A DNA stretch of 22,816 nucleotides from JBCCSZ01 sp039199225. GTDB lineage: Bacteria > Bacteroidota > Bacteroidia > Chitinophagales > Saprospiraceae. Below the pieces are notes generated by a model. It saw nothing but the letters and a program-made list of their open reading frames with translations. It did no database searches and was not told where the DNA came from. The position numbers were made by a program, and so were the translations under genes. Location: contig JBCCSZ010000099.1 in the NCBI GenBank assembly GCA_039199225.1, forward strand, positions 1 through 22,816, read 5' to 3'. This document shows, piece after piece, positions 6,754 to 15,477 of this stretch (position 1 is the stretch's first letter; each line of letters opens with the position of its first letter).

Positions 6754-8619
6754 ATGAAAGCTTTTTCTGCCTTTTGGAGCGGTTTGTCTACTTTCCATAC
6801 TGTTTTAAGCTTGGTATTCCTGTGGACTTGTCTGCCGGTTTGCTCCCTTGTGGCTCAGTTGAGCGTTACACCCAACAAGTTGAATGCTACCTATGGCATC
6901 GGAGAGGAAATGGCTTTTCATTTGGAATCAGATCAGTCCGGCCCCATTCTCTACACCATTTGGTACGATCGTTTTACGACTCCTTTGGCAGAGGCAATCG
7001 TTAACCATACAGCAGGTAATGTGACGGCTATCCCATTTGTGTTGGATAAGCAAGGTGTTGTAATGTGTGTGGTGCAACAAAATGGCGTCCGGGAGCATGC
7101 AGCGGCGGCTTTTGCGCCCTATGATATTCGTCCTTTGGAGCAAGAACCCGCCAGTTTCGACGATTTCTGGAAGGGCCAAATGTCGACCTTGGCGGACGTG
7201 CCGATGGACCCTAAAGTGCAAATGCTACAGGTCAATGAATACAGCACTACCTACAGTGTTCAATTGGGGCATATCGACAATCGGACTGTATATGGCTACC
7301 TAGTTGTTCCCACCGGCGATGGGCCTTTCCCTGCGGCGATTACCATGCCTTCATATGGCGAAAATGCCAACCTGGTCACGCCCGAAATCGCCCTGGCCGA
7401 GCGGGCCAATATGCTATCGATGTCCATCAGTATTCACAATGCGCCACCAGATCAGGTGGACCCCAACGCCTATGAGCCAGACGTGATCGATGATCCGATG
7501 AAAATGTACAATCGCTACGCCATCCTGGCGGGCGTCCGTGCCATCGACTACCTAGTGTCGCGCCCGGATTTCAACGGCGATCAGGTTGCTGCCTTTGGGG
7601 TCAGCCAGGGGGCGGGCTTGGCCCTGCAGTTGGCCGGTCTGGACCAGCGTGTCAACCTCCTGGCTTTCAGCAATCCCAGCAATTGTCAGCATCTGGGACT
7701 AAAGTACGATCAACCCATGGGTTTCCCTTTTTACCTCTGGCAGTCCATCGGTATCAATGGAGGGAGTGCGCATTTTGATGCGACCATCGAGGCAACCAAA
7801 TTCTACGATGCGGTCTATTTTGCGCAGCGCTACAAAGGTCCTGTGATGGCTTTTACCAGTCTGAAGGATGAAACGGCCCAGGCCGGAACCCAGATGGCGG
7901 CCATCAATCAGTTGCAAGTACCAAAGATTCATATGATCTCCCGCGATTTGATCCACCAGCAAAATCCGGATGAATACTGGCAAGGGCGCTTCGAGTTCAT
8001 TCGCCAACATTTCCCTGCTGCCTTGGATGCTCCCTGGCCCTGGAGAACGGACGACATCGGCTTTTCTGTCAGCACTGAAGACAACAGATTGGTCGATCTA
8101 GGCGAGACCATTTCATTGGAGGGGACCTACAGCTACAACCGCGAGCCGATCGACAAAGTCCGCTTCGAATGGCGACTGGAAAGTGGACCGGGAATCGTCA
8201 ACTTTTCGAATCGGACCGGTGCTCTTACCAATGCAACTTTCAACACCTTGGGTAAATACCTTCTCAGCTTTTCAGCCATGCCCGATACGCTCAACGATCA
8301 AGGGAAGTTTTATCGCTTGACAGACTACGTAGAAGTGGAAGTGAAGCTGCCACTCGATGCTGCGGAGGCAGTCCGTCGTCCCATCAAGGTATTTCCCAAT
8401 CCAGCACAAGACCTCCTACAGGTCGATTTGCCCCCGACGGATTTTGCTGCTGGCGTCTATGAAGTGTTTGACATCAATGGCAAAAAACAACTGGAAGGCC
8501 GCTTTCAAAACCCTGCTTTCCCACTGTCCACCGCCACCCTAGAGGTTGGGGTTTACCACTTGAAATTACATATGGAAAATCAGTATGCGTTTTCTACCCG
8601 CTTTATGGTATTACGCTAG
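6754..8619 (+). CDS. Secreted acetyl xylan esterase-like hydrolase with T9SS sorting domain
   Basis: The ATG at 6754 gives 621 residues. An upstream TTG in frame is less likely. The N-terminus has a hydrophobic segment ending ...CSLVAQ, cut near residue 35. Residues ~130-425 match the AXE1/cephalosporin-C deacetylase fold: FDDFWKGQM near 135, VYGYLVVP (179-186), oxyanion-hole MPSYGENA (198-205), nucleophile GVSQGAG with Ser284, and probable Asp372 (SLKDE) and His401 (DLIHQQ). A PKD/Ig-like domain spans ~432-530. A T9SS type A tail starts at KVFPNPAQDLLQVDL and ends FSTRFMVLR. Known family members remove acetyl groups from xylo-oligosaccharides or related esters. Here the enzyme would act outside the cell or at its surface. 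Natural substrate not provable from sequence. Confidence 0.85.
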   Translation: MKAFSAFWSGLSTFHTVLSLVFLWTCLPVCSLVAQLSVTPNKLNATYGIGEEMAFHLESDQSGPILYTIWYDRFTTPLAEAIVNHTAGNVTAIPFVLDKQGVVMCVVQQNGVREHAAAAFAPYDIRPLEQEPASFDDFWKGQMSTLADVPMDPKVQMLQVNEYSTTYSVQLGHIDNRTVYGYLVVPTGDGPFPAAITMPSYGENANLVTPEIALAERANMLSMSISIHNAPPDQVDPNAYEPDVIDDPMKMYNRYAILAGVRAIDYLVSRPDFNGDQVAAFGVSQGAGLALQLAGLDQRVNLLAFSNPSNCQHLGLKYDQPMGFPFYLWQSIGINGGSAHFDATIEATKFYDAVYFAQRYKGPVMAFTSLKDETAQAGTQMAAINQLQVPKIHMISRDLIHQQNPDEYWQGRFEFIRQHFPAALDAPWPWRTDDIGFSVSTEDNRLVDLGETISLEGTYSYNREPIDKVRFEWRLESGPGIVNFSNRTGALTNATFNTLGKYLLSFSAMPDTLNDQGKFYRLTDYVEVEVKLPLDAAEAVRRPIKVFPNPAQDLLQVDLPPTDFAAGVYEVFDINGKKQLEGRFQNPAFPLSTATLEVGVYHLKLHMENQYAFSTRFMVLR

Positions 8620-8705
8620 ACATATTTGACTAATGGGCGGAAAAGCCGTAATTTTAGTAATCAAAACTAGCCTTCCAAAACAACGTCCCACTCCCGTTTT
8701 AAGCT

Positions 8706-8722
8706 GAAGTTGCAACAACTTC
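8706..8722 (+). other. Short hairpin between esterase and protease genes
   Basis: GAAGTTG (8706-8712) and CAACTTC (8716-8722) form a perfect 7-bp inverted repeat with a 3-nt loop, followed by GATAATCTTTTAT. It lies 17 bases before the protease ATG. It could be a weak terminator for the esterase gene or an operator for the protease gene. Confidence 0.35.
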
Positions 8723-8738
8723 GATAATCTTTTATGCC

Positions 8739-10628
8739 ATGAACAGCACGAAGACATTAACCGGTTTAACACTGCTCCTTTTTTCTCTTTTCCTATCCAT
8801 CTCCTTGCAGGCACAGCGAACCTTGCGGGAATTACCACACAGTTTCCGACCGTCACCAGGTGATTTGCCAGGCTTGGTTGCTCAACAGGTGCCTTCCCTG
8901 GATATGGCGAAGGTCATCCGGGAGGACAAAGCCAATCCGGGCAGCGTTCGCTTTGCTGCTCCCTTGAAAGTCCGCTACGACTTGCAGTCCAGTGGTCGTT
9001 GGTCGGAGCTGGCCAATGGCGATCGTTTGTGGCGATTGCAGCTGAGGGTGCCGGATGCAAAGGGGCTGTATGTGGTTTACGAAGATTTCTTCCTGCCCAA
9101 AGGAGGGCGTCTATTCGTTTACAGCCCGGATAAAAAGCAACTCTTGGGCGCTTACTCCGCGCAAAACAATACGAAAAGTGGCCGCTTTCTCACAGGTATC
9201 ATCAAAGGGGAGGAAGTAGTGTTGGAATATTTTGAACCAGCCGCAGTGAAAGGACAGGGACGCATACAGGTTGGAAGATTGTATCAGGCTTACAATCTCG
9301 ATCACCTGACGCCTTCAGACTATCCTTTTCAAGTGCATGAGGGAACGGACGGCTTTGGAGAGTCGGCCAGTTGCCATGTGAATGTTAACTGCTCTCAGGG
9401 GGACAGCTGGCAAGACCACAAGCGGGCCGTCGTGCGCATCCTTCGCATCTTTGATGAGGGCATTGGTTATTGCAGCGGTACATTGATCAACAATGTTCGC
9501 CAGGATGGGACACCTTATCTGTTGAGTGCCTACCACTGTTTTGCGGGTTTTACACCCCAGTTGGACCTTTGGCGCTTTGATTTTAATTATGAAGGAACTG
9601 GCTGTGATAATCCTGCCTCAGAACCATCTTTTGCCTCCATCCTGGGCTGTGAGTATGTGTCTGGTCGGGAGGAAAGCGACTTTTTATTGCTCAAGCTTTT
9701 GAGAGGTGTTCCTTCGATTGTCAATCCTTATTTCATGGGGTGGAACCGCGACAGTGTGGCTCTTTCTCAAAAGACCACGGGCATTCACCACCCGCAAGGA
9801 GACATCAAAAAGATTTCTGTGGATGACCAACCCACACAGATATACCAGCAGAGTATCATCTGGAACAACAACGTTACAACGCCGCCCAATCACCACTTCC
9901 TGGTGAATTTCGACGACGGTTCTTTTGAGAACGGTTCCTCTGGTAGTGCGATGATCGATCACAATGGACTCATCGTCGGGCAACTGCACGGTGGCGTGGC
10001 CAACTGTGTGCAACGCCGGGCCTTCTATGGCCGCTTTTCCAAATCCTGGAATGCTGGCGGAAATCCCGACGAGCGACTACGCGAATGGTTGGACCCCGAC
10101 GGTACAGGGGCCATGACGCTCGGCCACTATCAACCGCCACCCGACTATACTCTCTCCGGAACAGTAAAAATGCCGGACGACCGTCCGATCAATGGCGTTA
10201 CCATCTACCTATCTGGTGACCTGGCCGACTCCTTGACCACTGGGCCGGACGGCACCTTCTCCTTCGATGTCCCTTCCGGCGGTAGCTACACCTTGACAGC
10301 TGTGAAGCGCGACAATGCCAAAAATGGGGTCAGTTCCTTCGACCTAGTCTTTGTCAGCAAGCACGTATTGGATGTCGAAGCCCTACCGTCCCCCTATGGC
10401 ATTCTGGCAGCAGACGTCAGTATGAACGGCACCATCTCCGGTTTCGATATGGTATTGATCAGTAAGCTCGTACTTGGTGTCGACAGCGGTTTTCCATCCG
10501 GCCTCTCCTGGCGATTTGAAAACGATGGCGTCCAGGTGCTGAACAACCTGTCGGAAGACCGAACAGACTTGGAGTTCATTGGCGTCAAGCTGGGAGATTT
10601 GAGCGGGAATGCCGATCCAGCGGAGTAG
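8739..10628 (+). CDS. Secreted lysyl-endopeptidase-like serine protease with dockerin-like C-terminal repeats
   Basis: The protein has 629 residues with signal peptide ...LSISLQAQ (cut near 26). Residues 30-210 form a propeptide-like beta domain. Residues ~225-455 are a chymotrypsin-fold (S1, lysyl endopeptidase type) domain: His266 in LLSAYHCF, Asp314 in ESDFLLLKL, Ser401 in ENGSSGSAM, plus several cysteines. Residues ~470-525 resemble a carboxypeptidase-regulatory-like beta sandwich (YTLSGTVKMPDDRPINGVTIYL). The tail has two dockerin-type repeats: KNGVSSFDLVFVSKHVL (529-544), and ADVSMNGTISGFDMVLISKL (558-577). It ends LGDLSGNADPAE. There is no YPNP-type T9SS sorting domain, unlike the esterase gene 119 bases upstream on the same strand. 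It may be co-transcribed with that gene. Export to the cell surface is likely, but the final anchoring route is unclear. Confidence 0.87.
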   Translation: MNSTKTLTGLTLLLFSLFLSISLQAQRTLRELPHSFRPSPGDLPGLVAQQVPSLDMAKVIREDKANPGSVRFAAPLKVRYDLQSSGRWSELANGDRLWRLQLRVPDAKGLYVVYEDFFLPKGGRLFVYSPDKKQLLGAYSAQNNTKSGRFLTGIIKGEEVVLEYFEPAAVKGQGRIQVGRLYQAYNLDHLTPSDYPFQVHEGTDGFGESASCHVNVNCSQGDSWQDHKRAVVRILRIFDEGIGYCSGTLINNVRQDGTPYLLSAYHCFAGFTPQLDLWRFDFNYEGTGCDNPASEPSFASILGCEYVSGREESDFLLLKLLRGVPSIVNPYFMGWNRDSVALSQKTTGIHHPQGDIKKISVDDQPTQIYQQSIIWNNNVTTPPNHHFLVNFDDGSFENGSSGSAMIDHNGLIVGQLHGGVANCVQRRAFYGRFSKSWNAGGNPDERLREWLDPDGTGAMTLGHYQPPPDYTLSGTVKMPDDRPINGVTIYLSGDLADSLTTGPDGTFSFDVPSGGSYTLTAVKRDNAKNGVSSFDLVFVSKHVLDVEALPSPYGILAADVSMNGTISGFDMVLISKLVLGVDSGFPSGLSWRFENDGVQVLNNLSEDRTDLEFIGVKLGDLSGNADPAE

Positions 10629-10636
10629 TTGTCTAC

Positions 10637-11926
10637 CTATCGCCGCTTATCCAAAATCCGACTCAACTTTCCGCCCTGGCTGCGCGGAATCGAATGAGGA
10701 GTCTTCACCGCTGTCGCCATAGAAAGCCCGATGGTGTTTTTGATTTTGCCGGCAAGCTGTTCGCCCAATGCTCGCTGCTCATCGGCAGACGTTTCATTGG
10801 TACTTTCCACCTCGACCAGTACGCTGTCCATCGTACCTTTTCTTTCGACCACCAAGCGATAGTTGGGACTCAGCCCTTCAAATTGGTGGATGACTTCTTC
10901 TACTTGTGTATGAAATAAATTCACTCCTCTGATGATCAGCATATCGTCGGAACGCCCTTTGATGGCCGACATTTTGATGTGGGTCCGTTTGGCATTTGAA
11001 TCATAGTTGATGCTGCAAATGTCATTGGTCCAATATCTGAGGACGGGAAAAGCTTCTTTGGTGAGGGTCGTGAAAACCAAGACGCCCTCTTCGCCATAGG
11101 GGAGTGGTTCCCCTGTTTCCTTGTGGACAACTTCGGGGAAAAAGTGGTCTTCCCAAATGTAGCTGCCACTGCCTTTTTCTTCGAAATCTTCCTGCGAAAC
11201 ACCTGGACCGATGATTTCGCTTAGGCCGTAGATGTTGGTGGCATCCACTTGAAGGCCGGCCTCCACCTGCTCGCGAATGGCTTCTGTCCAAGGCTCTGCA
11301 CCCAAGATGGCGTATTGGACTGCCAGTTGACGGGTGTCGATGTTGCGCCGGGCAAATTCTTCCGAGAGCGTTTGGGCGTAGGAAGGCGTACAACAGATGA
11401 CCTCTGGTTTGAAGTCCTGCAAGATGGTCAACTGCCGCTCCGTCATACCGCCCGATACAGGAATGACAGCCATCCCCAATTTGGTGGCACCGCCATGCAT
11501 GCCCAGGCCGCCAGTGAATAGGCCATAGCCGTAGGCGTTGTGGAGCTTCATCCCCGCTTTGGCACCTGCGCAGGCGAGCGATCTGGCAACGACTTCGTCG
11601 AACAGGTCGAGGTCGTTCTGGGTGTATCCGACTACTGTTGGCTTGCCGGTCGTGCCGCTAGAGGCGTGAATGCGCCGGATGTCGTTCATCGGCTTGGCAA
11701 ATAAACCAAAGGGGTAGTGGTCCCGCAAATCGGATTTCTTGGTAAATGGAATCTTGGGCAAGTCCTCTACCGACCGGATGTCTTTGGGGTGCAGTCCAAT
11801 GGCATCGAACTGTTTTTTGTAAAAGGGAACCTCTTGGTAAACGCGCTGAACCAAATCGGAGAGGCGGGCATTTTGCAAAGCCCGCAATTCCTCCAATGGC
11901 ATTTGTTCTATTCTGGTGTTGTACAT
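10637..11926 (-). CDS. paaK: Phenylacetate-CoA ligase-like (PaaK family) AMP-forming enzyme
   Basis: The protein has 429 residues, normal for PaaK. Motifs are the P-loop SSGTTGKPT (89-97), the PaaK-typical NAYGYGLFTGGLGMHGG (130-146), YGLSE (233-237), YWTND (298-302), SDDMLIIRGVNLFHTQVEEV (326-345) and the C-terminal SQGGKLSR, with Lys420 as the likely adenylation lysine. It activates a carboxylic acid with ATP to the acyl-CoA. Phenylacetate is the family type substrate, but none of the phenylacetyl-CoA ring-oxidation genes is in the window, so another aromatic or alkyl acid is possible. It is the last gene of a four-gene minus-strand cluster, 10 bases after the stop of the DUF6616-like gene. 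Its stop is 8 bases from that of the convergent protease gene. The upstream dehydrogenases could supply its acid substrate (inference). Confidence 0.92.
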   Translation of the reverse strand: MYNTRIEQMPLEELRALQNARLSDLVQRVYQEVPFYKKQFDAIGLHPKDIRSVEDLPKIPFTKKSDLRDHYPFGLFAKPMNDIRRIHASSGTTGKPTVVGYTQNDLDLFDEVVARSLACAGAKAGMKLHNAYGYGLFTGGLGMHGGATKLGMAVIPVSGGMTERQLTILQDFKPEVICCTPSYAQTLSEEFARRNIDTRQLAVQYAILGAEPWTEAIREQVEAGLQVDATNIYGLSEIIGPGVSQEDFEEKGSGSYIWEDHFFPEVVHKETGEPLPYGEEGVLVFTTLTKEAFPVLRYWTNDICSINYDSNAKRTHIKMSAIKGRSDDMLIIRGVNLFHTQVEEVIHQFEGLSPNYRLVVERKGTMDSVLVEVESTNETSADEQRALGEQLAGKIKNTIGLSMATAVKTPHSIPRSQGGKLSRILDKRR

Positions 11927-11936
11927 TGCTATGATG

Positions 11937-12272
11937 TCAAATTTGAATCAATTGTCCGATTGTGTTCTCCACACTGTCTTCTGCGCCCATGAAATTGACT
12001 TGCTCGAAGTAGTTGTACCAGCCGGCGCCTTCAACCAATTTTTGAAAACCATCTGCCAATTCCTGATTGGGAAAGGTCCAAATGGCCATGTAGTCGTAGG
12101 CTATTTTTCGGTCTGTTTTTTCATCGTTTTTAGACCAGGTCAGAATTTTGACACCCTGTTCTATTAGACCTTGAATGGCAGAGCCAACTTGGCCCATGTA
12201 GGCCGTTCTTTCGTCTGTGGATAATGCCTCCCAGCTCGGTTTGGCACGCCACAATTCTACAAAATAAATCAT
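11937..12272 (-). CDS. DUF6616-like small protein (dimeric alpha-beta barrel type)
   Basis: The ATG at 12272 gives 111 residues starting MIYFVELWRAKPSW. A TTG six codons upstream is possible but less likely. The conserved look of YVELW-AKPAW, STDERTAYMGQVGSAIQGL, YDYMAIWTFP and GAGWYNYFEQVN matches what I recall of DUF6616 proteins. Strand/helix order and size suggest a ferredoxin-like dimeric alpha-beta barrel, as in EthD/YciI-like proteins. No enzyme activity is established. It sits between the GMC oxidoreductase gene (52 bases upstream) and the PaaK-like gene (10 bases downstream), so it is probably co-transcribed with them. A role as a small accessory protein or isomerase/lyase in the same pathway is an inference. 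Confidence 0.75.
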   Translation of the reverse strand: MIYFVELWRAKPSWEALSTDERTAYMGQVGSAIQGLIEQGVKILTWSKNDEKTDRKIAYDYMAIWTFPNQELADGFQKLVEGAGWYNYFEQVNFMGAEDSVENTIGQLIQI

Positions 12273-12324
12273 AAATAAATGTTTAGACAAAAATTACTTG
12301 TATGATAAACTGCTCACTATTTTA

Positions 12325-13830
12325 TTAATTTTCTAAAATCAAATCTGCTGCCTTTTCGCCAATCATAATCGAGGGCGCATTGGTGTTGCCAGAGGTAATG
12401 GCAGGCATGATGGAGGCATCGGCCACCCGCAGTCCTTCCAGCCCATGTACGCGCAACGACGGATCGACAACGGCCATACTGTCGATGCCCATTTTGCAGG
12501 TACCGACCATGTGGTGGTAGGTGCCACAGGACTTTCTGATGTAATCTTCGATGTCGGCCTCTGTTGCGTCTTTGCCAGGAAGAACTTCGACCTTCATCCA
12601 CTCTTGCATGGCTTGGGTGTAGCCCAGCTTGCGGCAAAGTTGGACTGCTTCGTACAAGGCATTGTAGTCTGCTTGCTCACCGAGATAATTTGGGTCGAGG
12701 TAAGGAGCATCTTCCGGATTGGCAGAATTTAGCTTGACTTCTCCTCGGCTGACGGGGCGGATGAGGCCGGCACAGAGTGTAAAGGCATTGTCTGGTCCTT
12801 CATAACCGGGCGAGTAATAGGGCAGCCCCATAAAGAGCGGTTGTAGGTCTGGACAAAGCATGTTGGGGCGACTTTTCCAAAACAGTTGTGCCTCCAATAG
12901 ATTGGCTTGTGGGGGTGGAATTTGCTCCTTGGCTTCAAAAATAACGCTCACCAAGAGGTGGTCGTGCAGGTTTTGCCCAACGCCAGGAATGTCTGCTACA
13001 ACTTCGATCCCGTGTTCTTGCAAATGGCTGGCATTGCCAATCCCAGACAACATCAATAATTGGGGAGAAGCAATTGCGCCAGCGGATACAATGACCTCAT
13101 TGGTGGCTTTGGCTTCCATGGCTTCGCCATCCTTTTGGTAAAGCACGCCAGTACATCTCTTGCCATCAAACAGCAACTTAGTAGCTGCAGCATTGGTTTG
13201 TACTGTCAGGTTTTCGCGATCCAAAACAGGCAATAAAAATGCCTTGGCCGTCGAGCATCTTTCGCCTTCGGGCGTCACGGTCAACTCATTCATTCCCGCG
13301 CCCCAAATTTGTTCGTTGAAATCATCGGTGACAGGCAAACCAATTTCCTGGCAAGCATTGATGGCAGCAGTGGAAATCGGATTTGGGTTTTGGATTTTGG
13401 TGACGTGCAATGGTCCTTCACTGCCGTGAAATTCATTTGCTCCCTTGTAGTAGTTTTCAGATTTCTTGAAGTAGGGCAAAACGCTTTGATAGTCCCAACC
13501 TTGACAACCTTGATAGGCCCAGTTGTCATAATCCGTATGGTGGCCTCGGATGTAAATCATGCCGTTGATGCTGGAACTACCACCCAGCGTTTTGCCGCGA
13601 GGCCAGTAGCGGGGCGTATTGCCGGCATGCTTCTGAGGAGTGGTCATGTAGGCCCAGTCCCGTTCTGTTTGCCAGGTGGCCGGCCAAGCGGCAGGGGCGT
13701 GTATGTTGGGATCGTTGTCGGGGCTGCCAGCTTCCAGCAGTAGCACCTTGGTATTTGGATTGGCAGATAATCTATTGGCGATGACGCAGCCAGCAGAGCC
13801 TGCACCAATGATGATGAAGTCAAAATTCAT
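12325..13830 (-). CDS. GMC-family FAD-dependent alcohol dehydrogenase (choline dehydrogenase/AlkJ-like)
   Basis: The protein has 501 residues. The N-terminal FAD-binding GAGSAG motif is at 9-14 with LLLEAG (30-35). The first GMC signature is at 78-95 (RGKTLGGSSSINGMIYIR) and the second near 250 (GAIASPQLLMLSGIG). The C-terminal active-site block has YHHMVGTCKMG with His440, and SGNTNAPSIMIGEKAADLI with the partner Asn (482 or 484). No signal peptide is seen, so it acts in the cytoplasm or on the inner membrane face. Family role: oxidation of a primary alcohol to an aldehyde, passing electrons to oxygen or the respiratory chain. It lies 45 bases downstream of the aldehyde dehydrogenase gene on the same strand. 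That pairing is typical of alcohol-to-acid oxidation (choline/betaine or long-chain alcohols). The PaaK-like ligase suggests the acid is then activated to CoA. Confidence 0.92.
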   Translation of the reverse strand: MNFDFIIIGAGSAGCVIANRLSANPNTKVLLLEAGSPDNDPNIHAPAAWPATWQTERDWAYMTTPQKHAGNTPRYWPRGKTLGGSSSINGMIYIRGHHTDYDNWAYQGCQGWDYQSVLPYFKKSENYYKGANEFHGSEGPLHVTKIQNPNPISTAAINACQEIGLPVTDDFNEQIWGAGMNELTVTPEGERCSTAKAFLLPVLDRENLTVQTNAAATKLLFDGKRCTGVLYQKDGEAMEAKATNEVIVSAGAIASPQLLMLSGIGNASHLQEHGIEVVADIPGVGQNLHDHLLVSVIFEAKEQIPPPQANLLEAQLFWKSRPNMLCPDLQPLFMGLPYYSPGYEGPDNAFTLCAGLIRPVSRGEVKLNSANPEDAPYLDPNYLGEQADYNALYEAVQLCRKLGYTQAMQEWMKVEVLPGKDATEADIEDYIRKSCGTYHHMVGTCKMGIDSMAVVDPSLRVHGLEGLRVADASIMPAITSGNTNAPSIMIGEKAADLILEN

Positions 13831-13875
13831 TTTTAAGCTTTTTTGATGAGAGAATAAGTCGCGTTGGGCAGTTTG

Positions 13876-15306
13876 CTATGCTTCCACGGGCGCTGCCTTT
13901 TTGATGCTGATGATTTGCGGAACTGTGACGGCCTTCAAGCCTTCCAGACCAAACTCCACGCCGTAGCCCGACTCCTTAATGCCACCGAAAGGTACCATGG
14001 GGTGAATGGCTCCGTGCTGATTGATCCAAACGGTTCCCGTTTCAATCCTGGAAGCAACCTTGGCTGCTTCGCTCAGATCATCTCCCCAGACCGAGCCGCC
14101 TAAGCCGGTTTTTGTATCGTTGGCTTTTTGAATGGCCTCTTCGACGGTTTTGTACTTGATGATGGGGAGAACAGGACCAAACTGTTCTTCGTCCACAATT
14201 CTGTTGCCATTGTCTACGTCGCCGATTAGGGTGATGGGATAGAAATAGCCTGGCCCCTCCATGGGGCTGCCGCCCCTGATGATGCTTGCACCTTGTGCCT
14301 TGGCATCTTCCACCAGGTCATTCACCTTGTCGAATTGCATTTTATTTTGAATCGGCCCCAGTACAATGCCCTCTTCCATACCATTGCCCATGGGCATTTG
14401 CCCAGCAACGGCATCCAATGCACCGACCACCTTATCGTAGTCGTCTTCATGGACGTACAGCCTTTTGGCACAGGCGCAGGTTTGGCCCATGTTGATGAAA
14501 GAGCCCCAGAACAAATCGCCGGCTTTCGACTGAATTTCGGTACCAGGTAGGATGATGGCCGGGTCGTTGCCGCCACATTCCAGGGTGAGTCTGGCCATAT
14601 TGCCACCCGAGGCTTCTATGATTTTCTTTGCCGTGGAGGCGCTTCCTGTGAACATGATTTTGTCGACATCCGGGTTTTTGACGAGCATGGCTCCGACGGC
14701 CCCACCTCCGGATATGGTATTCAAGACCCCCTTGGGTAAGACCGTGTTCATCAGTCGAATCATTTCCAAAGTACCGATGGTGGTGTATTCCGATGGCTTG
14801 ATGACAACCGTATTGCCAGCTCTCAAAGAAGGAATGATTTGCCAAATGGCGATCATCAGTGGCCAGTTCCAGGGAGCGATGGCTCCAATGACGCCGATGG
14901 GCTTGCGGTGCATTTCATCGCGGCGTGTATCGTCTTCAAAAACAACTTCGACGGGTAGGTCCAAAGAAGCTGGGACCTGTGTCCAGCCTAGGCAGGCTTG
15001 CATTTCAAACATGGAGCCTGGTCCGGCCAGTGGTTTTCCTTGTTCCTGTGTAATCCATTTTGCCAAATAGTCGGTATGGTCGGTCAGGACCTGGGCGACT
15101 TGCATCAAAATGGCTTTGCGTTCGTCGTCTGATTGAGCAGCCCAGGCAGGTTGGGCGGCTTTGGCGGCAGCTACGGCAGCCTCCACATGTGATTTTTCAG
15201 AAATGGAGGCATGACCTAGTGATTCTCCGGTTGCAGGATTTTTCACCTCAAAGGTGCGGGAGCTTGTGACGGGAGACCCATCGATCATAAAGGGGTATGT
15301 GTTCAT
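13876..15306 (-). CDS. NAD(P)-dependent aldehyde dehydrogenase
   Basis: The protein has 476 residues, a full ALDH superfamily enzyme. Residues include the oxyanion Asn147 in APWNWPL, cofactor Lys170 in VIKPSEY, FTGSAST (219-225), general base Glu243 in TLECGGNDP, and catalytic Cys277 in GQTCACAKR. The C-terminal GTVWINQHG and PFGGIKESGYG are also typical. It oxidises an aldehyde to the carboxylic acid in the cytoplasm. It is the first gene of the minus-strand cluster, followed by the GMC alcohol dehydrogenase gene, and its start faces the AraC gene across 171 bases. The substrate is unknown. The motifs are closest in style to the AldA/betaine-aldehyde-type branch, but this is not decisive. 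Confidence 0.95.
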   Translation of the reverse strand: MNTYPFMIDGSPVTSSRTFEVKNPATGESLGHASISEKSHVEAAVAAAKAAQPAWAAQSDDERKAILMQVAQVLTDHTDYLAKWITQEQGKPLAGPGSMFEMQACLGWTQVPASLDLPVEVVFEDDTRRDEMHRKPIGVIGAIAPWNWPLMIAIWQIIPSLRAGNTVVIKPSEYTTIGTLEMIRLMNTVLPKGVLNTISGGGAVGAMLVKNPDVDKIMFTGSASTAKKIIEASGGNMARLTLECGGNDPAIILPGTEIQSKAGDLFWGSFINMGQTCACAKRLYVHEDDYDKVVGALDAVAGQMPMGNGMEEGIVLGPIQNKMQFDKVNDLVEDAKAQGASIIRGGSPMEGPGYFYPITLIGDVDNGNRIVDEEQFGPVLPIIKYKTVEEAIQKANDTKTGLGGSVWGDDLSEAAKVASRIETGTVWINQHGAIHPMVPFGGIKESGYGVEFGLEGLKAVTVPQIISIKKAAPVEA

Positions 15307-15354
15307 TTCTTAACTATTTGAAAAATTAATTGAAGCAAACACAAGTTATAGCAG

Positions 15355-15366
15355 AAGAATATTCTT
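15355..15366. promoter_or_regulatory. Perfect 12-bp palindrome in the ALDH-AraC divergent spacer
   Basis: AAGAATATTCTT is perfectly self-complementary. It lies 48 bases upstream of the ALDH ATG and 111 bases upstream of the araC-type ATG. It may be a regulator site for the oxidation cluster. AraC proteins more often bind direct repeats, so another regulator is possible. The rest of the spacer (15307-15477) is AT-rich with no clear TAnnTTTG element. Confidence 0.4.
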
Positions 15367-15477
15367 ATTTTACACTATCGTTCAATTTTAATAGATTATA
15401 TCACGATCTTGTGAAGAATGACGAATTTTGATTTATTTATTGAATGATACATTAGTTTATTTGAATAATAATTAAGT

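Noticed and set aside
14552..15070. + strand ORF of 172 codons opposite the aldehyde dehydrogenase gene
   Set aside because: Antisense shadow; the ALDH frame carries the catalytic residues.
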